Shown: piece by piece, positions 8,269 to 16,756 of the stretch
Layout of the letters: every line of letters starts with the position of its first letter
Numbering within the stretch: position 1 is the first letter of the stretch
Assembly: GCA_020847545.1 (NCBI GenBank)
Contig: JADLBV010000004.1
Coordinates: forward strand, 24,899-88,898
Direction: 5' to 3'
DNA from: Phycisphaerales bacterium
GTDB taxonomy: Bacteria; Planctomycetota; Phycisphaerae; Tepidisphaerales; Tepidisphaeraceae
DNA: 64,000 nt
The notes under the pieces: model-generated
What the model saw: the letters and a program-made list of their open reading frames with translations, nothing else
Told to the model about the DNA's origin: nothing
The model's database searches: none
Translations under genes and position numbers: made by a program

Positions 8269-9138
8269 ATGAGGATTCCAAAATATCTGTTGACCCCATT
8301 GATTGGTGCCATTTCCGTCGCGGCCGCGCATGCGGATGTGGCGACAACCATGCCATTTGCACAGGCTACGTTCGTGTGTGAACGTACAGTCGATCCTGTT
8401 CCCCAGGAAATTTATATCGCGATGATCGACCTGAGCGATCCCGCCGTTGTGGTGCGGGTCGCTCGCGGCGGGCCTGATCCGGATGGTGAGGGCAAATGGG
8501 AAACGATTCTGAAACGTCCCACGGCCATCGCCGATATCGAACACTTTGATGTCGTCATCAATGGCGATTTTTTTGAGCATCTGAAGCAAAAGGATTCAAC
8601 AGACGCCTCGAAATCATTTGTCTCCGGAAGTCCCGCTTCGGTCATCGGTCCGGCCGTCAGTGATGGGGTATTCTGGGGATCGAACAAGGCCGAGCGGCCG
8701 GTCTTCATGATCGACGACACTGGCAAGGCGAGCATTACGACAATGAAAGTGCCACCATCCAATGCCAGGCAGGTGGTTGCCGGTGATCAGTTGCTTGTGA
8801 TGGAGGGGAAGAATGTCGCTCCGCCGGATTTGCCGGGTGAGCAAAATGAGATCGCCCCGCGCACGGCCGTGGGATTGAAAAATGAGGGCCAAACGCTTGT
8901 GCTGATGGTGATCGACGGCCGACATCCCACACGCGCGGTTGGTATGACCTACCATCAGGAAGCACAGATCATGCTGAAACTCGGATGCACCTCCGCGCTG
9001 AACCTCGACGGCGGCGGCAGCAGTGTTCTGGCCATCCGCGACAGCAAGACCGGCAAAATCCAGATCATGAACCACCCCAGCGGCGGCGAAGAACGACCCG
9101 TCGCCAATGTGCTGGGCGTATCGATCAAATCACAATAA
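8269..9138 (+). CDS. Exported phosphodiester glycosidase family protein (NAGPA/DUF2233)
   Basis: 289 residues from MRIPKYLLTP, which gives a signal peptide ending near AAAHA; an upstream ATG in frame at 8203 would bury it. GGAG sits about ten bases before the chosen start. The body shows the family's hallmarks: VINGDFFE, APRTAVGL, LMVIDGRHP, LNLDGGGSSVL and ERPVANVLG. Relatives are N-acetylglucosamine-1-phosphodiester alpha-N-acetylglucosaminidase and bacterial exopolysaccharide-associated proteins that cut sugar phosphodiesters. Likely periplasmic or surface-exposed. No adjacent polysaccharide cluster, so the substrate is unknown. Confidence 0.88.
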   Translation: MRIPKYLLTPLIGAISVAAAHADVATTMPFAQATFVCERTVDPVPQEIYIAMIDLSDPAVVVRVARGGPDPDGEGKWETILKRPTAIADIEHFDVVINGDFFEHLKQKDSTDASKSFVSGSPASVIGPAVSDGVFWGSNKAERPVFMIDDTGKASITTMKVPPSNARQVVAGDQLLVMEGKNVAPPDLPGEQNEIAPRTAVGLKNEGQTLVLMVIDGRHPTRAVGMTYHQEAQIMLKLGCTSALNLDGGGSSVLAIRDSKTGKIQIMNHPSGGEERPVANVLGVSIKSQ

Positions 9139-9216
9139 ATCCCACCACATCATCAAGGGCTGCCAACCGCCAAGTGATTGCCAGAGCAATGGTTATGTGA
9201 TGCAGAAGACTTGAAA

Positions 9217-9305
9217 CGGAGAGGGAGGGATTCGAACCCTCGATGGGGTTTAAGCCCCATACAGCATTTCCAGTGCTGCTCCTTCGGCCACTCGGACACC
9301 TCTCC
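9217..9305 (-). tRNA. tRNA-Ser (anticodon GGA)
   Basis: 89-base class II tRNA on the minus strand: acceptor GGAGAGG/CCTCTCC, anticodon arm CAGCA-CTGGAAA-TGCTG with anticodon GGA, a long variable arm (ATGGGGCTTAAACCCCAT) and a standard T-arm. Discriminator G73 fits serine. Confidence 0.96.
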
Positions 9306-9461
9306 AAACATTCCCGTCATCCGGGAAATGAAGGTGGGAATTGGTAACAAATTCGCAGAGAAATATCCAGCAAAGTGCGCAGGGGATCATTCCAGTTTCG
9401 TCACAACCAAGCCATGACGATTGTGATTGCGATTTTGATCCTCCCCCCTTACTGTCAGGCC

Positions 9462-9947
9462 ATGAGCGGCGAATCACCGGACTTTGAACCACGGGATGTT
9501 CCTCCACAGGCAAAGATCGCAATCGTGGCGGCACGGTTTAATGCTTCGTTGGTGGAGAAACTGCTGGCCGGCTGTCTGGATCGGCTCAAGGAACTGGGTT
9601 TGGATGATCACCGAGTGCGGGTGCATCGGGTTCCGGGGGCGTTTGAGTTGCCTTTGGCGGCCAAAGCACTTGCCCAAACCAAGCAGTACGCCGCCGTCAT
9701 CTGCCTGGGGGCGGTGGTGCGCGGCCAGACGGCCCATTTTGAGTATGTGGCCGGTGAATGCGCCCGAGGCATCGCGCAAGTGTCGTTGGAGACTAAACTT
9801 CCGATCATTTTTGGTGTTCTGACAACCGATACGGTCGAACAGGCAATGGATCGTCTGGGTGGCGCACACGGCCACGCCGGCATCCGGGCGGCCGAAGCGG
9901 CTTTGGAAATGATCGTGTTACTGGATCAAATCCAACCCATTCGCTGA
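9462..9947 (+). CDS. ribH: 6,7-dimethyl-8-ribityllumazine synthase
   Basis: 161 residues from MSGESPDFEP. The open frame extends 29 codons upstream, but those would add a hydrophobic stretch foreign to the family. Condenses 5-amino-6-ribitylamino-uracil with 3,4-dihydroxy-2-butanone 4-phosphate, the penultimate step of riboflavin synthesis, in a cytoplasmic capsid-like oligomer. Diagnostic: AIVAARFNASLVEKLL, VPGAFELPLAAK, and GAVVRGQTAHFEYV with the catalytic histidine, then PIIFGVLTTDT. No nusB or other rib gene follows, which differs from the common ribH-nusB arrangement. No FMN riboswitch was seen upstream. Confidence 0.95.
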   Translation: MSGESPDFEPRDVPPQAKIAIVAARFNASLVEKLLAGCLDRLKELGLDDHRVRVHRVPGAFELPLAAKALAQTKQYAAVICLGAVVRGQTAHFEYVAGECARGIAQVSLETKLPIIFGVLTTDTVEQAMDRLGGAHGHAGIRAAEAALEMIVLLDQIQPIR

Positions 9948-9986
9948 GGAATGATCTCCAACCCCTACCGTTTACCCAAAGGCCCA

Positions 9987-10013
9987 TTCACATCTAAAAC
10001 AGATTCATATAGT
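9987..10013 (+). promoter_or_regulatory. Possible sigma-70 promoter of the GGDEF gene
   Basis: TTCACA and TATAGT each match five of six consensus bases but are only 15 bases apart, which is short. About 80 bases upstream of the GGDEF start. Confidence 0.3.
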
Positions 10014-10090
10014 CACTATTGGGGCTGAATCAGGGACGTTCACCGGTCGATAGATGAAATAGGAGACTCCATCATCGGAGGGTGAATATC

Positions 10091-10930
10091 GTGTTGTACA
10101 TTGGATGGGTGGTTGCCATCGTGGTGGTGGGGGCGGTTTGCTTTGTGATGCTGAGGGTTTGGTATCGCAAAGCCCTTTATTGGACCTGGTCGGAGCGTCG
10201 GCTGCGGGTGATATTGCCCAAGGTGCGGGCCGGGGAGATGCCGATTGAGGAATTGTCACGGGTGGGTGGGCCGTTGAATGCGTTGGTTCCGTTGATACAG
10301 GATTTGTGCCGGGATTTGCGACAACAGCAGGCGGTGATCGCCGGCCTCGATCAGGAATTGAGCCGCAAGGTGGCTTATCGGACCGGTGCGCTGGAGCGGA
10401 CGATTCAATCATTAAGGCAGCAGGCGAGCAGCGATGTGTTGACGGGGTTGTACAACCGCCGGGCGCTGGAGACGATGTTGCCGGAGATGATGCAAAAGTG
10501 CCGTCAGCAGGGTAAGGATTTGACGCTGCTGATGATGGATGTGGATAACTTCAAGCTACTCAATGACTTGCGCGGGCATGGGGCGGGCGATGAATTTTTG
10601 AAATCATTGGGACAACTAATCAAATCATCGATCCGCGCCAGCGACGCGGCGTTTCGTTATGGGGGCGATGAGTTTGTGATTGTGTTGCCCAACTGCAGTC
10701 CGGGGCCGGCCGAACAGATTGGGCAACGGCTGGTGGGGATGGTGGAGCAACTCGTCAAGCCGATGAAACTGGCTCGGCCGCCGGGGTTGAGCCTGGGGCT
10801 GAATGCGTTGTCGAAGTGTGATGTGGATGCGGATGCGAACGCGCTATTGGATGGCGCGGATTGCTCGCTGTATGCGCAAAAGGGTCAGCGCAAACGGCAA
10901 ATGAAATCCGCACAACCAACAGCGGCCTGA
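10091..10930 (+). CDS. Membrane-anchored diguanylate cyclase (GGDEF)
   Basis: 279 residues from the GTG at 10091, chosen because GGAGG at 10077-10081 is nine bases away; the in-frame GTG at 10082 is almost on top of it. One N-terminal membrane helix (about 1-21), a cytoplasmic coiled-coil linker (about 70-110), then a GGDEF domain: DVLTGLYNRRALE, MMDVDNFKLLND, and YGGDEFV. The product inhibition site RxxD (RASD) stands five residues before GGDEF, so it should be an active, feedback-inhibited cyclic-di-GMP synthase. There is no separate sensory domain and no nearby EAL protein. With a flagellin gene 4 kb away, a motility link is possible but unproven. Confidence 0.9.
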   Translation: MLYIGWVVAIVVVGAVCFVMLRVWYRKALYWTWSERRLRVILPKVRAGEMPIEELSRVGGPLNALVPLIQDLCRDLRQQQAVIAGLDQELSRKVAYRTGALERTIQSLRQQASSDVLTGLYNRRALETMLPEMMQKCRQQGKDLTLLMMDVDNFKLLNDLRGHGAGDEFLKSLGQLIKSSIRASDAAFRYGGDEFVIVLPNCSPGPAEQIGQRLVGMVEQLVKPMKLARPPGLSLGLNALSKCDVDADANALLDGADCSLYAQKGQRKRQMKSAQPTAA

Positions 10931-10940
10931 GAATGCCACA

Positions 10941-12515
10941 TCACGGTTCCAGAAGCGATCGGCCGGTCATTTCCGTGGGTTTGGATAGATTCAACAGGTC
11001 CAAAATGGTGGGGGCGATGTCGGCCAGCCGTCCACCTTCGCGGAGTTTTTTGCCGCGCAGACGGTCATCGACGACGATCAGGTCCACATCATAGGTGGTA
11101 TGGGCGGTGTGCGGGCCGCCGGTTTCGGGGTCGATCATCTGTTCGCAGTTGCCGTGATCGGCGGTGATGATCGCGATGCCATTGTGTTTACGCAGGGCTT
11201 CGAGGACTTTGCCGACGCAAATATCGACATGTTCCACGGCCTTGACGGCGGCATTGAGGACGCCTGTGTGACCCACCATGTCCCCATTGGCGAAATTGAC
11301 GATGATCACATCATACTGTTCGGAATTGATCCGCTTGACGACTTCATCCGCGATGCCGTAGGCGCTCATCTCCGGCTGCTGGTCGTAGGTGCTGACCTTG
11401 GGGGAGGGGATGATCTGGCGGTCTTCGCCGGGGAAGGGGTCTTCGCGGTAGTCGTTGAAGAAGAAAGTGACGTGGGGGAATTTTTCGGTTTCGGCGCAGC
11501 GGAACTGTCTCAAGTGGTGCTTGGCAAGGTAGTCGCCAAGGATGTTGTCCATCTTGGGGGGCTTGGGATAGGCGACATGGACCGGCAGGCCCTGCTCGTA
11601 GGCGGACATGGTGCAATAAAACAGCGAGAGTTTCTGGCCCCGGTCGAATCCGGTGAAATCATCGAGGACAAAGGCTTTGGTCAGTTCGCGCGGGCGGTCG
11701 CCACGATAGTTGTAGAAGATGACTGAATCGCCGTTGCGAATGGTGGCGCGGGGGGATTCATCGGAGTTGCAGATGACCGATGGGGTGACAAACTCATCAC
11801 CCGACATGTTGGTTTCGGTGGGGTGGTCGTAATAGTGGGCGATGGCCGCCTCGGCTGATTGGAACTTTGGGCCTTCGCCATTGGCGATGGCGCGATACGC
11901 TTTTTCAACGCGCGGCCATCGGTTGTCCCGGTCCATGGCATAATACCGCCCGCTGACGGTGGCGATTTGCCCCACGCCGAGCTGTTTCATCCTCCCCTCA
12001 ACTTCGCGGATGTATTTGAGGCCATAAGAGGGTGGAGAATCTCGCCCATCGGTAAAAGCGTGCAGAAAAACACGGGTTAATCCCCGGCGGCGGCACAATT
12101 CCAGACACCCATACAGATGTTCGAGCAGTCCATGAACGCCGGCATCGGAGACGATGCCGAACAGGTGGAGATTGGAGCGATTTTCCAAGGCGTTGGTGAC
12201 GGCGGCATTGAGCTGCGGGTTGTCGAAGAACTCACCCGAACGAATGGCCTTGGTGATGCGGACGGATTCCTGATCGACGATCCGGCCGGCGCCGATGTTC
12301 TGGTGGCCCACTTCGCTGTTGCCCATGGTTCCTTCGGGCAGGCCGACATCAAAGCCGCTGGTGTGAATCTGAACGTGGGGGTAATCGGCCAGTAGTTTGT
12401 CATCCACGGGGTGTTTGCCGAGATGGACGGCGTTGGCGTTGTCCCATTTGGGGTAGGGGTTGTGGCCCCAGCCATCGCGGATGATCAGCACGAGCGGATG
12501 TTTGACGGTGGACAT
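10941..12515 (-). CDS. gpmI: 2,3-bisphosphoglycerate-independent phosphoglycerate mutase
   Basis: 524 residues from MSTVKHPLVL; the longer frame to 12647 lacks family similarity, and GAAAGGAA precedes this ATG. Interconverts 3- and 2-phosphoglycerate in glycolysis using manganese. Visible: LIIRDGWGHN (metal-binding aspartate), GTMGNSEVGH with the phospho-serine, HAFTDGRDSPP, and the C-terminal NFANGDMVGHTG and TADHGNCE metal site. Convergent with the GGDEF gene with only ten bases between stops. Confidence 0.96.
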   Translation of the reverse strand: MSTVKHPLVLIIRDGWGHNPYPKWDNANAVHLGKHPVDDKLLADYPHVQIHTSGFDVGLPEGTMGNSEVGHQNIGAGRIVDQESVRITKAIRSGEFFDNPQLNAAVTNALENRSNLHLFGIVSDAGVHGLLEHLYGCLELCRRRGLTRVFLHAFTDGRDSPPSYGLKYIREVEGRMKQLGVGQIATVSGRYYAMDRDNRWPRVEKAYRAIANGEGPKFQSAEAAIAHYYDHPTETNMSGDEFVTPSVICNSDESPRATIRNGDSVIFYNYRGDRPRELTKAFVLDDFTGFDRGQKLSLFYCTMSAYEQGLPVHVAYPKPPKMDNILGDYLAKHHLRQFRCAETEKFPHVTFFFNDYREDPFPGEDRQIIPSPKVSTYDQQPEMSAYGIADEVVKRINSEQYDVIIVNFANGDMVGHTGVLNAAVKAVEHVDICVGKVLEALRKHNGIAIITADHGNCEQMIDPETGGPHTAHTTYDVDLIVVDDRLRGKKLREGGRLADIAPTILDLLNLSKPTEMTGRSLLEP

Positions 12516-12684
12516 TGATTTCCTTTCATCGAGATCGACATGAGTCATCTTACGCGGCCGCACCCTCGCCTCAAGCACACTCGGCCGTGAGATTGAAGGC
12601 GCGCGGCATCGCAAAAATGGATTTTGGATGGCCGGCGCATCAACCACCCGTCAAGAAAAAAATGTTGCGAAACATAAAAAATCA

Positions 12685-12713
12685 TTGACTCTAATTTTAA
12701 TCGGCCTTAAATT
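12685..12713 (+). promoter_or_regulatory. Strong sigma-70 promoter of the lysine-rich micro-ORF
   Basis: TTGACT at 12685-12690, exactly 17 bases, TAAATT at 12708-12713, in an A/T-rich patch within GC-rich surroundings. Predicted start near 12720, leaving a leader of about 20 bases that is mostly Shine-Dalgarno. Confidence 0.7.
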
Positions 12714-12740
12714 TGCGCGCAGAAAGGAGGTGACAGCGCC

Positions 12741-12812
12741 ATGGCAGCTAAGAAGAAAGCCGCTAAGAAGTCGTCCAAGAAGACGACAAAGAAGACGACC
12801 AAGAAGCGGTAA
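12741..12812 (+). CDS. 23-residue lysine-rich micropeptide with xxKK repeats
   Basis: ATG to TAA encodes 23 residues, 11 of them lysine plus a final arginine. After Met the sequence is a tandem of AAKK, K, AAKK, SSKK, TTKK, TTKK, R. AAAGGAGGTGA ends eight bases before the ATG, close to perfect complementarity to the 16S rRNA 3' end. A 17-bp-spaced promoter lies just upstream and a strong intrinsic terminator downstream, so it looks like a highly expressed independent unit. Composition resembles the tails of histone H1-like proteins (inference): it could bind DNA, RNA or polyphosphate. No globular part. An alternative is a regulatory leader peptide, but no gene follows before the terminator. 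Confidence 0.7.
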   Translation: MAAKKKAAKKSSKKTTKKTTKKR

Positions 12813-12932
12813 GTCGATCGAATGATCGCTTGCGGCCGGAGACGTGGCTTCAAACTCCGGCGAACTTCAGGTCAGGATTCAAATTGTCACCGATCGTTTT
12901 GGGCCTGGCTCCAACCAAAGGCCACGAAACAC

Positions 12933-12972
12933 AAAGAAACCTTCCCAGCCACGGCGGAAGGTTTCTTTTTTT
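12933..12972 (+). terminator. Intrinsic terminator after the micro-ORF
   Basis: 13-bp stem AAAGAAACCTTCC with GGAAGGTTTCTTT, ten-base loop, and a run of Ts. It lies 120 bases after the micro-ORF stop and before the GYF_2/TM2 gene. Confidence 0.85.
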
Positions 12973-13021
12973 GCGCCTGTTGCATGGTTTTACGGTAGAA
13001 TTTCCCCACGGGAGCAGGACC

Positions 13022-13483
13022 ATGGGTTATTTCCTGGGCGATGGCGGAGTTCAACGCGGGCCGTTTGAGATCAACGAACTGGCCGCGCAGGGTCTTCGCT
13101 CCGACACGCTGGTCTGGAAACAGGGAATGCCGCAATGGCAGCAGGCGGGAATGATTCCGGAACTGCAATCGCTGTTGCAGACCTATCATCAGCCGGCGCA
13201 GGCGGCCGCATCCGTCCCCATCGCCTATTCCAACATGCCCACCTACCAGCCCGCGCAAAGCAAGAAGGTTTTGGCGGGATTGATGGGAATCCTGTTTGGC
13301 GGATGGGGGATTCACAAGTTTATTCTGGGAATGCCGCTGGCCGGTTTTTTACAGATTCTGATTACAATTGCCACCTGCGGGCTGGGTGGTTTGATCGGGT
13401 TCATCGAGGGAATCATCTACCTGACCAAGTCCGATGAGCAGTTTTATTATCAATACATGGTGCAGAAGCGCCAGTGGTTTTAA
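13022..13483 (+). CDS. GYF_2 (DUF4339) plus TM2 domain membrane protein
   Basis: 153 residues from MGYFLGDGGV; GGAGCAGG precedes this ATG, and the longer upstream frame crosses the preceding terminator. The N-terminal 50 residues form a GYF_2-type domain (GPFEINELAAQG, DTLVWKQGMPQWQQA), then a Pro/Gln/Ala linker, then a TM2 domain with two membrane helices (KVLAGLMGILFGGWGIHKF and the GLGGLIGFIEGIIYL helix). GYF_2 domains are thought to be protein-interaction modules. Role unknown. 17 bases before proB, possibly co-transcribed. Confidence 0.85.
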   Translation: MGYFLGDGGVQRGPFEINELAAQGLRSDTLVWKQGMPQWQQAGMIPELQSLLQTYHQPAQAAASVPIAYSNMPTYQPAQSKKVLAGLMGILFGGWGIHKFILGMPLAGFLQILITIATCGLGGLIGFIEGIIYLTKSDEQFYYQYMVQKRQWF

Positions 13484-13499
13484 CCGCGGTTGAATTTTC

Positions 13500-14624
13500 A
13501 TGTCTTCGGATCCTTTGAATCGCTCACAACACATGTCGGCCGTCCGCAGCGTGGTGATCAAGCTGGGGACGCAGTCACTGGCCGACAAGACCGGCCAGTT
13601 GGACGGTGCGTTTCTATCCCGCATCGCCTCACAGGTGGCGCAGCTGCGCCAAAAAGGGTTGGGCGTGACAATCGTCAGCTCCGGCGCGATCGGCTCGGGC
13701 ATGCGCGAGCTGAAACTCACCAAACGTCCCACCGACCTGGCAATCCTGCAGGCCGTGGCGGCGGTGGGGCAGCGGCGATTGATGGATGCGTGGGCGGCGG
13801 CTTTCGCGCCCCATTCGATGTGCGTGGCCCAAATCCTCCTCACGCGCGATGACATTGAGGAACGCACCCGTTTCCTGAACCTTCGCAATACGATCCATGC
13901 CGTACACGAACTGGGTGGTGTGCCGATCATCAACGAAAACGACACCGTCAGCACCGATGAACTGGTGAAAATCACCTTCGGTGACAACGACATTCTGGCC
14001 GCCATGGTGACCCATGCTCTGCGGGCCAACCTGCTGGTGCTATTGAGCGTGGTCGATGGGCTATTGGATGCCGCCGGCAAATCGGTTCGGCTGGTCCGGT
14101 CGATTGATGAGGCCCGCCGGCTGGTTAGGACCGAAAAATCATCCCTTGGCAAAGGTGGGATGGACTCCAAACTGACAGCCGCCAAGATGGTCACCGAGGC
14201 CGGCGAGACGATGGTCGTGGCCGATGGCCGGATGGAGGATGTGCTGATCCGGATCATCAATGGCGAGGAGGTGGGTACGCTCTTTTCACCGGCGGCCCGG
14301 CGACTCTCCTCGCGCATCCGCTGGATCGGTTCGGTTCGACCGGCCGGCGCGGTGATCGTGGACGAGGGAGCGGTGCGGGCGTTGGTCGAAAAGCACAAAA
14401 GCCTGCTGCCGGCGGGGGTCAAGTCGGTGGAGGGTGAATTTGAACGGGGGGAAATCATCGCCGTCAAAGGCCCTGATGGCCGGGTGGTGGCGCGCGGATT
14501 GAGCAATTATGGCTCAAAGGACATCGCCCGCATTCAGGGTCAAAAAACCGCCGCCGTACGATCAACTCTGGGGGATGCGGCCTACGAAGAGGTCATTCAT
14601 CGCAACAATCTGGTGGTGGGATAA
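13500..14624 (+). CDS. proB: Glutamate 5-kinase with PUA domain
   Basis: 374 residues. Phosphorylates glutamate to gamma-glutamyl phosphate, the first step of proline synthesis. Amino-acid-kinase fold: VVIKLGTQSL, VSSGAIGSGM, INENDTVSTDEL, FGDNDILAAMV, LSVVDGLLD and the GKGGMDSKLTAAKM signature. The last 80 residues (from RPAGAVIVDEGAVRAL) are the PUA domain found in long bacterial forms. proA is not adjacent, unlike the usual proBA pair. Another ATG at 13533 (MSAVRSVVIK) is a plausible alternative start. Confidence 0.95.
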   Translation: MSSDPLNRSQHMSAVRSVVIKLGTQSLADKTGQLDGAFLSRIASQVAQLRQKGLGVTIVSSGAIGSGMRELKLTKRPTDLAILQAVAAVGQRRLMDAWAAAFAPHSMCVAQILLTRDDIEERTRFLNLRNTIHAVHELGGVPIINENDTVSTDELVKITFGDNDILAAMVTHALRANLLVLLSVVDGLLDAAGKSVRLVRSIDEARRLVRTEKSSLGKGGMDSKLTAAKMVTEAGETMVVADGRMEDVLIRIINGEEVGTLFSPAARRLSSRIRWIGSVRPAGAVIVDEGAVRALVEKHKSLLPAGVKSVEGEFERGEIIAVKGPDGRVVARGLSNYGSKDIARIQGQKTAAVRSTLGDAAYEEVIHRNNLVVG

Positions 14625-15068
14625 AAAGCGCAATATTTGCGCCCCATTGAGCAGCAACTCCAATCCAACCCGTTTCTGGAGCGCCAAAAGCGGTATTATT
14701 GGGCGTTGCGGGGGCGCAATGTTTGCCGGGGAAATGGTTCAAGTTTGCGCGGTTGATCTTCCGAACAATAAAGCCAGACAAGCAAACCGTCGGTGATGCC
14801 GGCGGCGAAGCGGTGGTCGAACGGATTCGGCCGCATGGTTTTTGGAACAAGGAGGTTCACTCCCACCCATCTCATCACATCCGCCGGACGCGGAGCGCCG
14901 GTTATTTCGTTTTTTATTGTGTGTCGTGAACCTGTGTTGGCATTTGGTCGCGGTGGATCCGCTTCACAAATGTCCGGCCGGGTTGAATTCAGTTGTACGC
15001 CGCGGATACGGATATCCACGGCCAAAAATAACCGGCCCTAACCGGCCAAGAGTATCACGGAGGATACC
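14625..15068. other. Long gap upstream of flagellin
   Basis: 444 bases with no convincing ORF or RNA. TAAAGCCA at 14769 is followed 12 bases later by GTCGGTGA, a poor fit to the flagellar sigma-28 promoter. Just before the gene there are two copies of TAACCGGCC (15029-15052). If the 14769 element were the promoter, the flagellin transcript would have a leader of roughly 270 bases. Confidence 0.4.
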
Positions 15069-16472
15069 ATGAGTCGTATCAATACCAACATCTCGTCATT
15101 GCAGGCCATTCATCGATTGAGCAAAAACCAGAGCGATCTGTCGATGCGGCTGCAACGTCTCAGCAGCGGACTTAAAATCAACACCGGCAAGGACGCCCCG
15201 GCGGGTCTGATCGCCAGCGAAACCCTGCGCAGTGAAATCAACGGCATCAACCAGGCGATCGACAATTCATCCCGCGCCGGCAACGTGATCAACACGGCCG
15301 AAGGGGCGCTGGGCGAAGTGTCGGCGTTGCTGCTTGAGGTACAAACCCTCACCAACCAGGCCGCCAACAGCGGGGCGTTGTCGCCCGAGGAAATCAGCGC
15401 CAACCAGTTGCAGGTGGACGCGATCCTCAATTCGGTCAACCGCATCGCCAACACCACCCAGTTCAACGGCGTCAAGCTGCTGAACGGGTCGTTGGATTAC
15501 ACCACCAGCGGTCTGGATGCGACCAAGATCGACACGGCCCAGATCAACGCCGCCAAACTCCCCGACAACGGCACGGTCAACATCGCCGTGCAGGTGACGG
15601 GCAGTGCCCAGTTGGGGTCGATTGGCTACAGCGCATCGGGCATCGGCGGCACACCGACGACCATCGAAGTCGCCGGAAACCTGGGAACCGAGCAGTTGTC
15701 GTTCGCCGCCAGCGCCCACAACAGCGCCATCATGGTGGCGGTCAACCAGTTGAAAAATTCCACCGGCGTCAGCGCTGCGATGAGCGGCGCGGCCCTGAAA
15801 CTGACCAGCACGGCCTACGGGTCCAGTCAGTTCGTCAGCGTCAAAACGATCACCGGTACGTTTGCCAACGGCAAGGACTTCGGCGCCGATGCCCAGGTCA
15901 ATGTCAACGGCAGCTCGGCCGAGGTCTCCGGACTGGTGGCATCCGTGCGAACCGGCGATTTGGACCTGTCACTGACGCTCGACAGCGCCTTTGGCACTCA
16001 GACGGCCACCACGACCACTTTCAACATCACCGGTGGCGGAGCGAAGTTCCAGCTTGGTTCCGAAGTCAACCGCCAGGGACAGGTGCAGATCGGCATCGGC
16101 GCGGTGGCCACCACCAAGCTGGGCGATCAGGTCTCCGGGTTCCTGTCGAGCATCGGCAGCGGCGGGGGCAACTCGCTGGTGTCGGGCAACTCGATCCAGG
16201 CGCAAAAGATACTCAGCACCGCCATCCGTCAGGTGGCGACCCTCCGTGGGCGGTTGGGCGCGTTCCAGAAAGACATTCTGGAAACCAACGTCAACAGCCT
16301 GTCGGTGGCGCTGGAGAACGTGACCGCGAGCGAAAGCGCGATCCGCGACGCTGACTTCGCGTCGGAAACCGCCGCCATGACAAGAGCGCAGATTCTTGTC
16401 CAGGCGACCACATCCGTCCTGGCGCAGGCCAACGCCTCGCCTCAGAACGTGTTGTCGCTGCTAGGCCGGTAA
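15069..16472 (+). CDS. fliC: Flagellin
   Basis: 467 residues. N-terminal D0/D1 helices are classical (MSRINTNISSLQAIHRL, RLSSGLKINTGKDAPAGL, NVINTAEGALGEVSALL, NTTQFNGVKLLNG), as is the C-terminal helix (DADFASETAAMTRAQILVQA, and an end in LLGR). The middle, about residues 150-370, is Thr/Ser/Ala/Gly-rich and variable, corresponding to the surface-exposed filament part. GGAGG precedes the ATG by about six bases. Followed by an intrinsic terminator, so it is monocistronic. No chaperone or other flagellar gene is in the window. Confidence 0.96.
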   Translation: MSRINTNISSLQAIHRLSKNQSDLSMRLQRLSSGLKINTGKDAPAGLIASETLRSEINGINQAIDNSSRAGNVINTAEGALGEVSALLLEVQTLTNQAANSGALSPEEISANQLQVDAILNSVNRIANTTQFNGVKLLNGSLDYTTSGLDATKIDTAQINAAKLPDNGTVNIAVQVTGSAQLGSIGYSASGIGGTPTTIEVAGNLGTEQLSFAASAHNSAIMVAVNQLKNSTGVSAAMSGAALKLTSTAYGSSQFVSVKTITGTFANGKDFGADAQVNVNGSSAEVSGLVASVRTGDLDLSLTLDSAFGTQTATTTTFNITGGGAKFQLGSEVNRQGQVQIGIGAVATTKLGDQVSGFLSSIGSGGGNSLVSGNSIQAQKILSTAIRQVATLRGRLGAFQKDILETNVNSLSVALENVTASESAIRDADFASETAAMTRAQILVQATTSVLAQANASPQNVLSLLGR

Positions 16473-16496
16473 CCTGCGACAGCGGAGTAAACACGG

Positions 16497-16531
16497 GAAA
16501 GGCGGCTCGGAAACGGGCCGCCTTTTCTTAA
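16497..16531 (+). terminator. Flagellin terminator
   Basis: Stem AAAGGCGGC / GCCGCCTTTT closing on a CGGAAACG-type loop, followed by CTTAATTT, 25 bases after the flagellin stop. Confidence 0.85.
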
Positions 16532-16542
16532 TTTAATCAGGG

Positions 16543-16719
16543 CGAACGCATTTATATTTTGAGTGGCGTTCATGATAACTGTGGAGCCTCCTCATTCCCT
16601 CCACCGGTACGCCGGGGGAGGGTTAGGGTGGGGGTTTTCCTCGAATATAGCGCGAAACGAACCCCCTCCCCAACCCTCCCCCGGCGTACCGGTGGAGGGA
16701 GAAATATAAATGCGTTTGC
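16543..16719. repeat. Nested 177-bp palindromic element
   Basis: Outer arms: CGAACGCATTTATATTT (left) and AAATATAAATGCGTT (right). Inside, a GC-rich pair of about 40 bases is near-perfectly inverted: CCACCGGTACGCCGGGGGAG on the left, CTCCCCCGGCGTACCGGTGG on the right, each extended by a G- or C-rich run. The central 20 bases are unpaired. No ORF. It resembles a non-autonomous palindromic repeat; transposition is not shown. Confidence 0.75.
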
Positions 16720-16756
16720 AATGTTGATTGAATGAGATCGCAATGCCGGGGATGAA

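Noticed and set aside
9306..9461. FMN riboswitch before ribH
   Set aside because: No conserved RFN stem motifs were seen and the gap is partly used by tRNA-Ser upstream sequence.
9375..9461. Longer ribH start with a hydrophobic N-terminus
   Set aside because: Lumazine synthase is cytoplasmic and family alignment begins after MSGES.
12628..12825. 65-codon arginine-rich frame overlapping the micropeptide
   Set aside because: Different frame from the lysine-rich ORF, crosses its promoter, no Shine-Dalgarno sequence; the xxKK frame has all the signals.
14769..14796. Sigma-28-like promoter for flagellin
   Set aside because: The -10 half matches only five of eight positions and the spacing is one base too long; too weak to list as a promoter.
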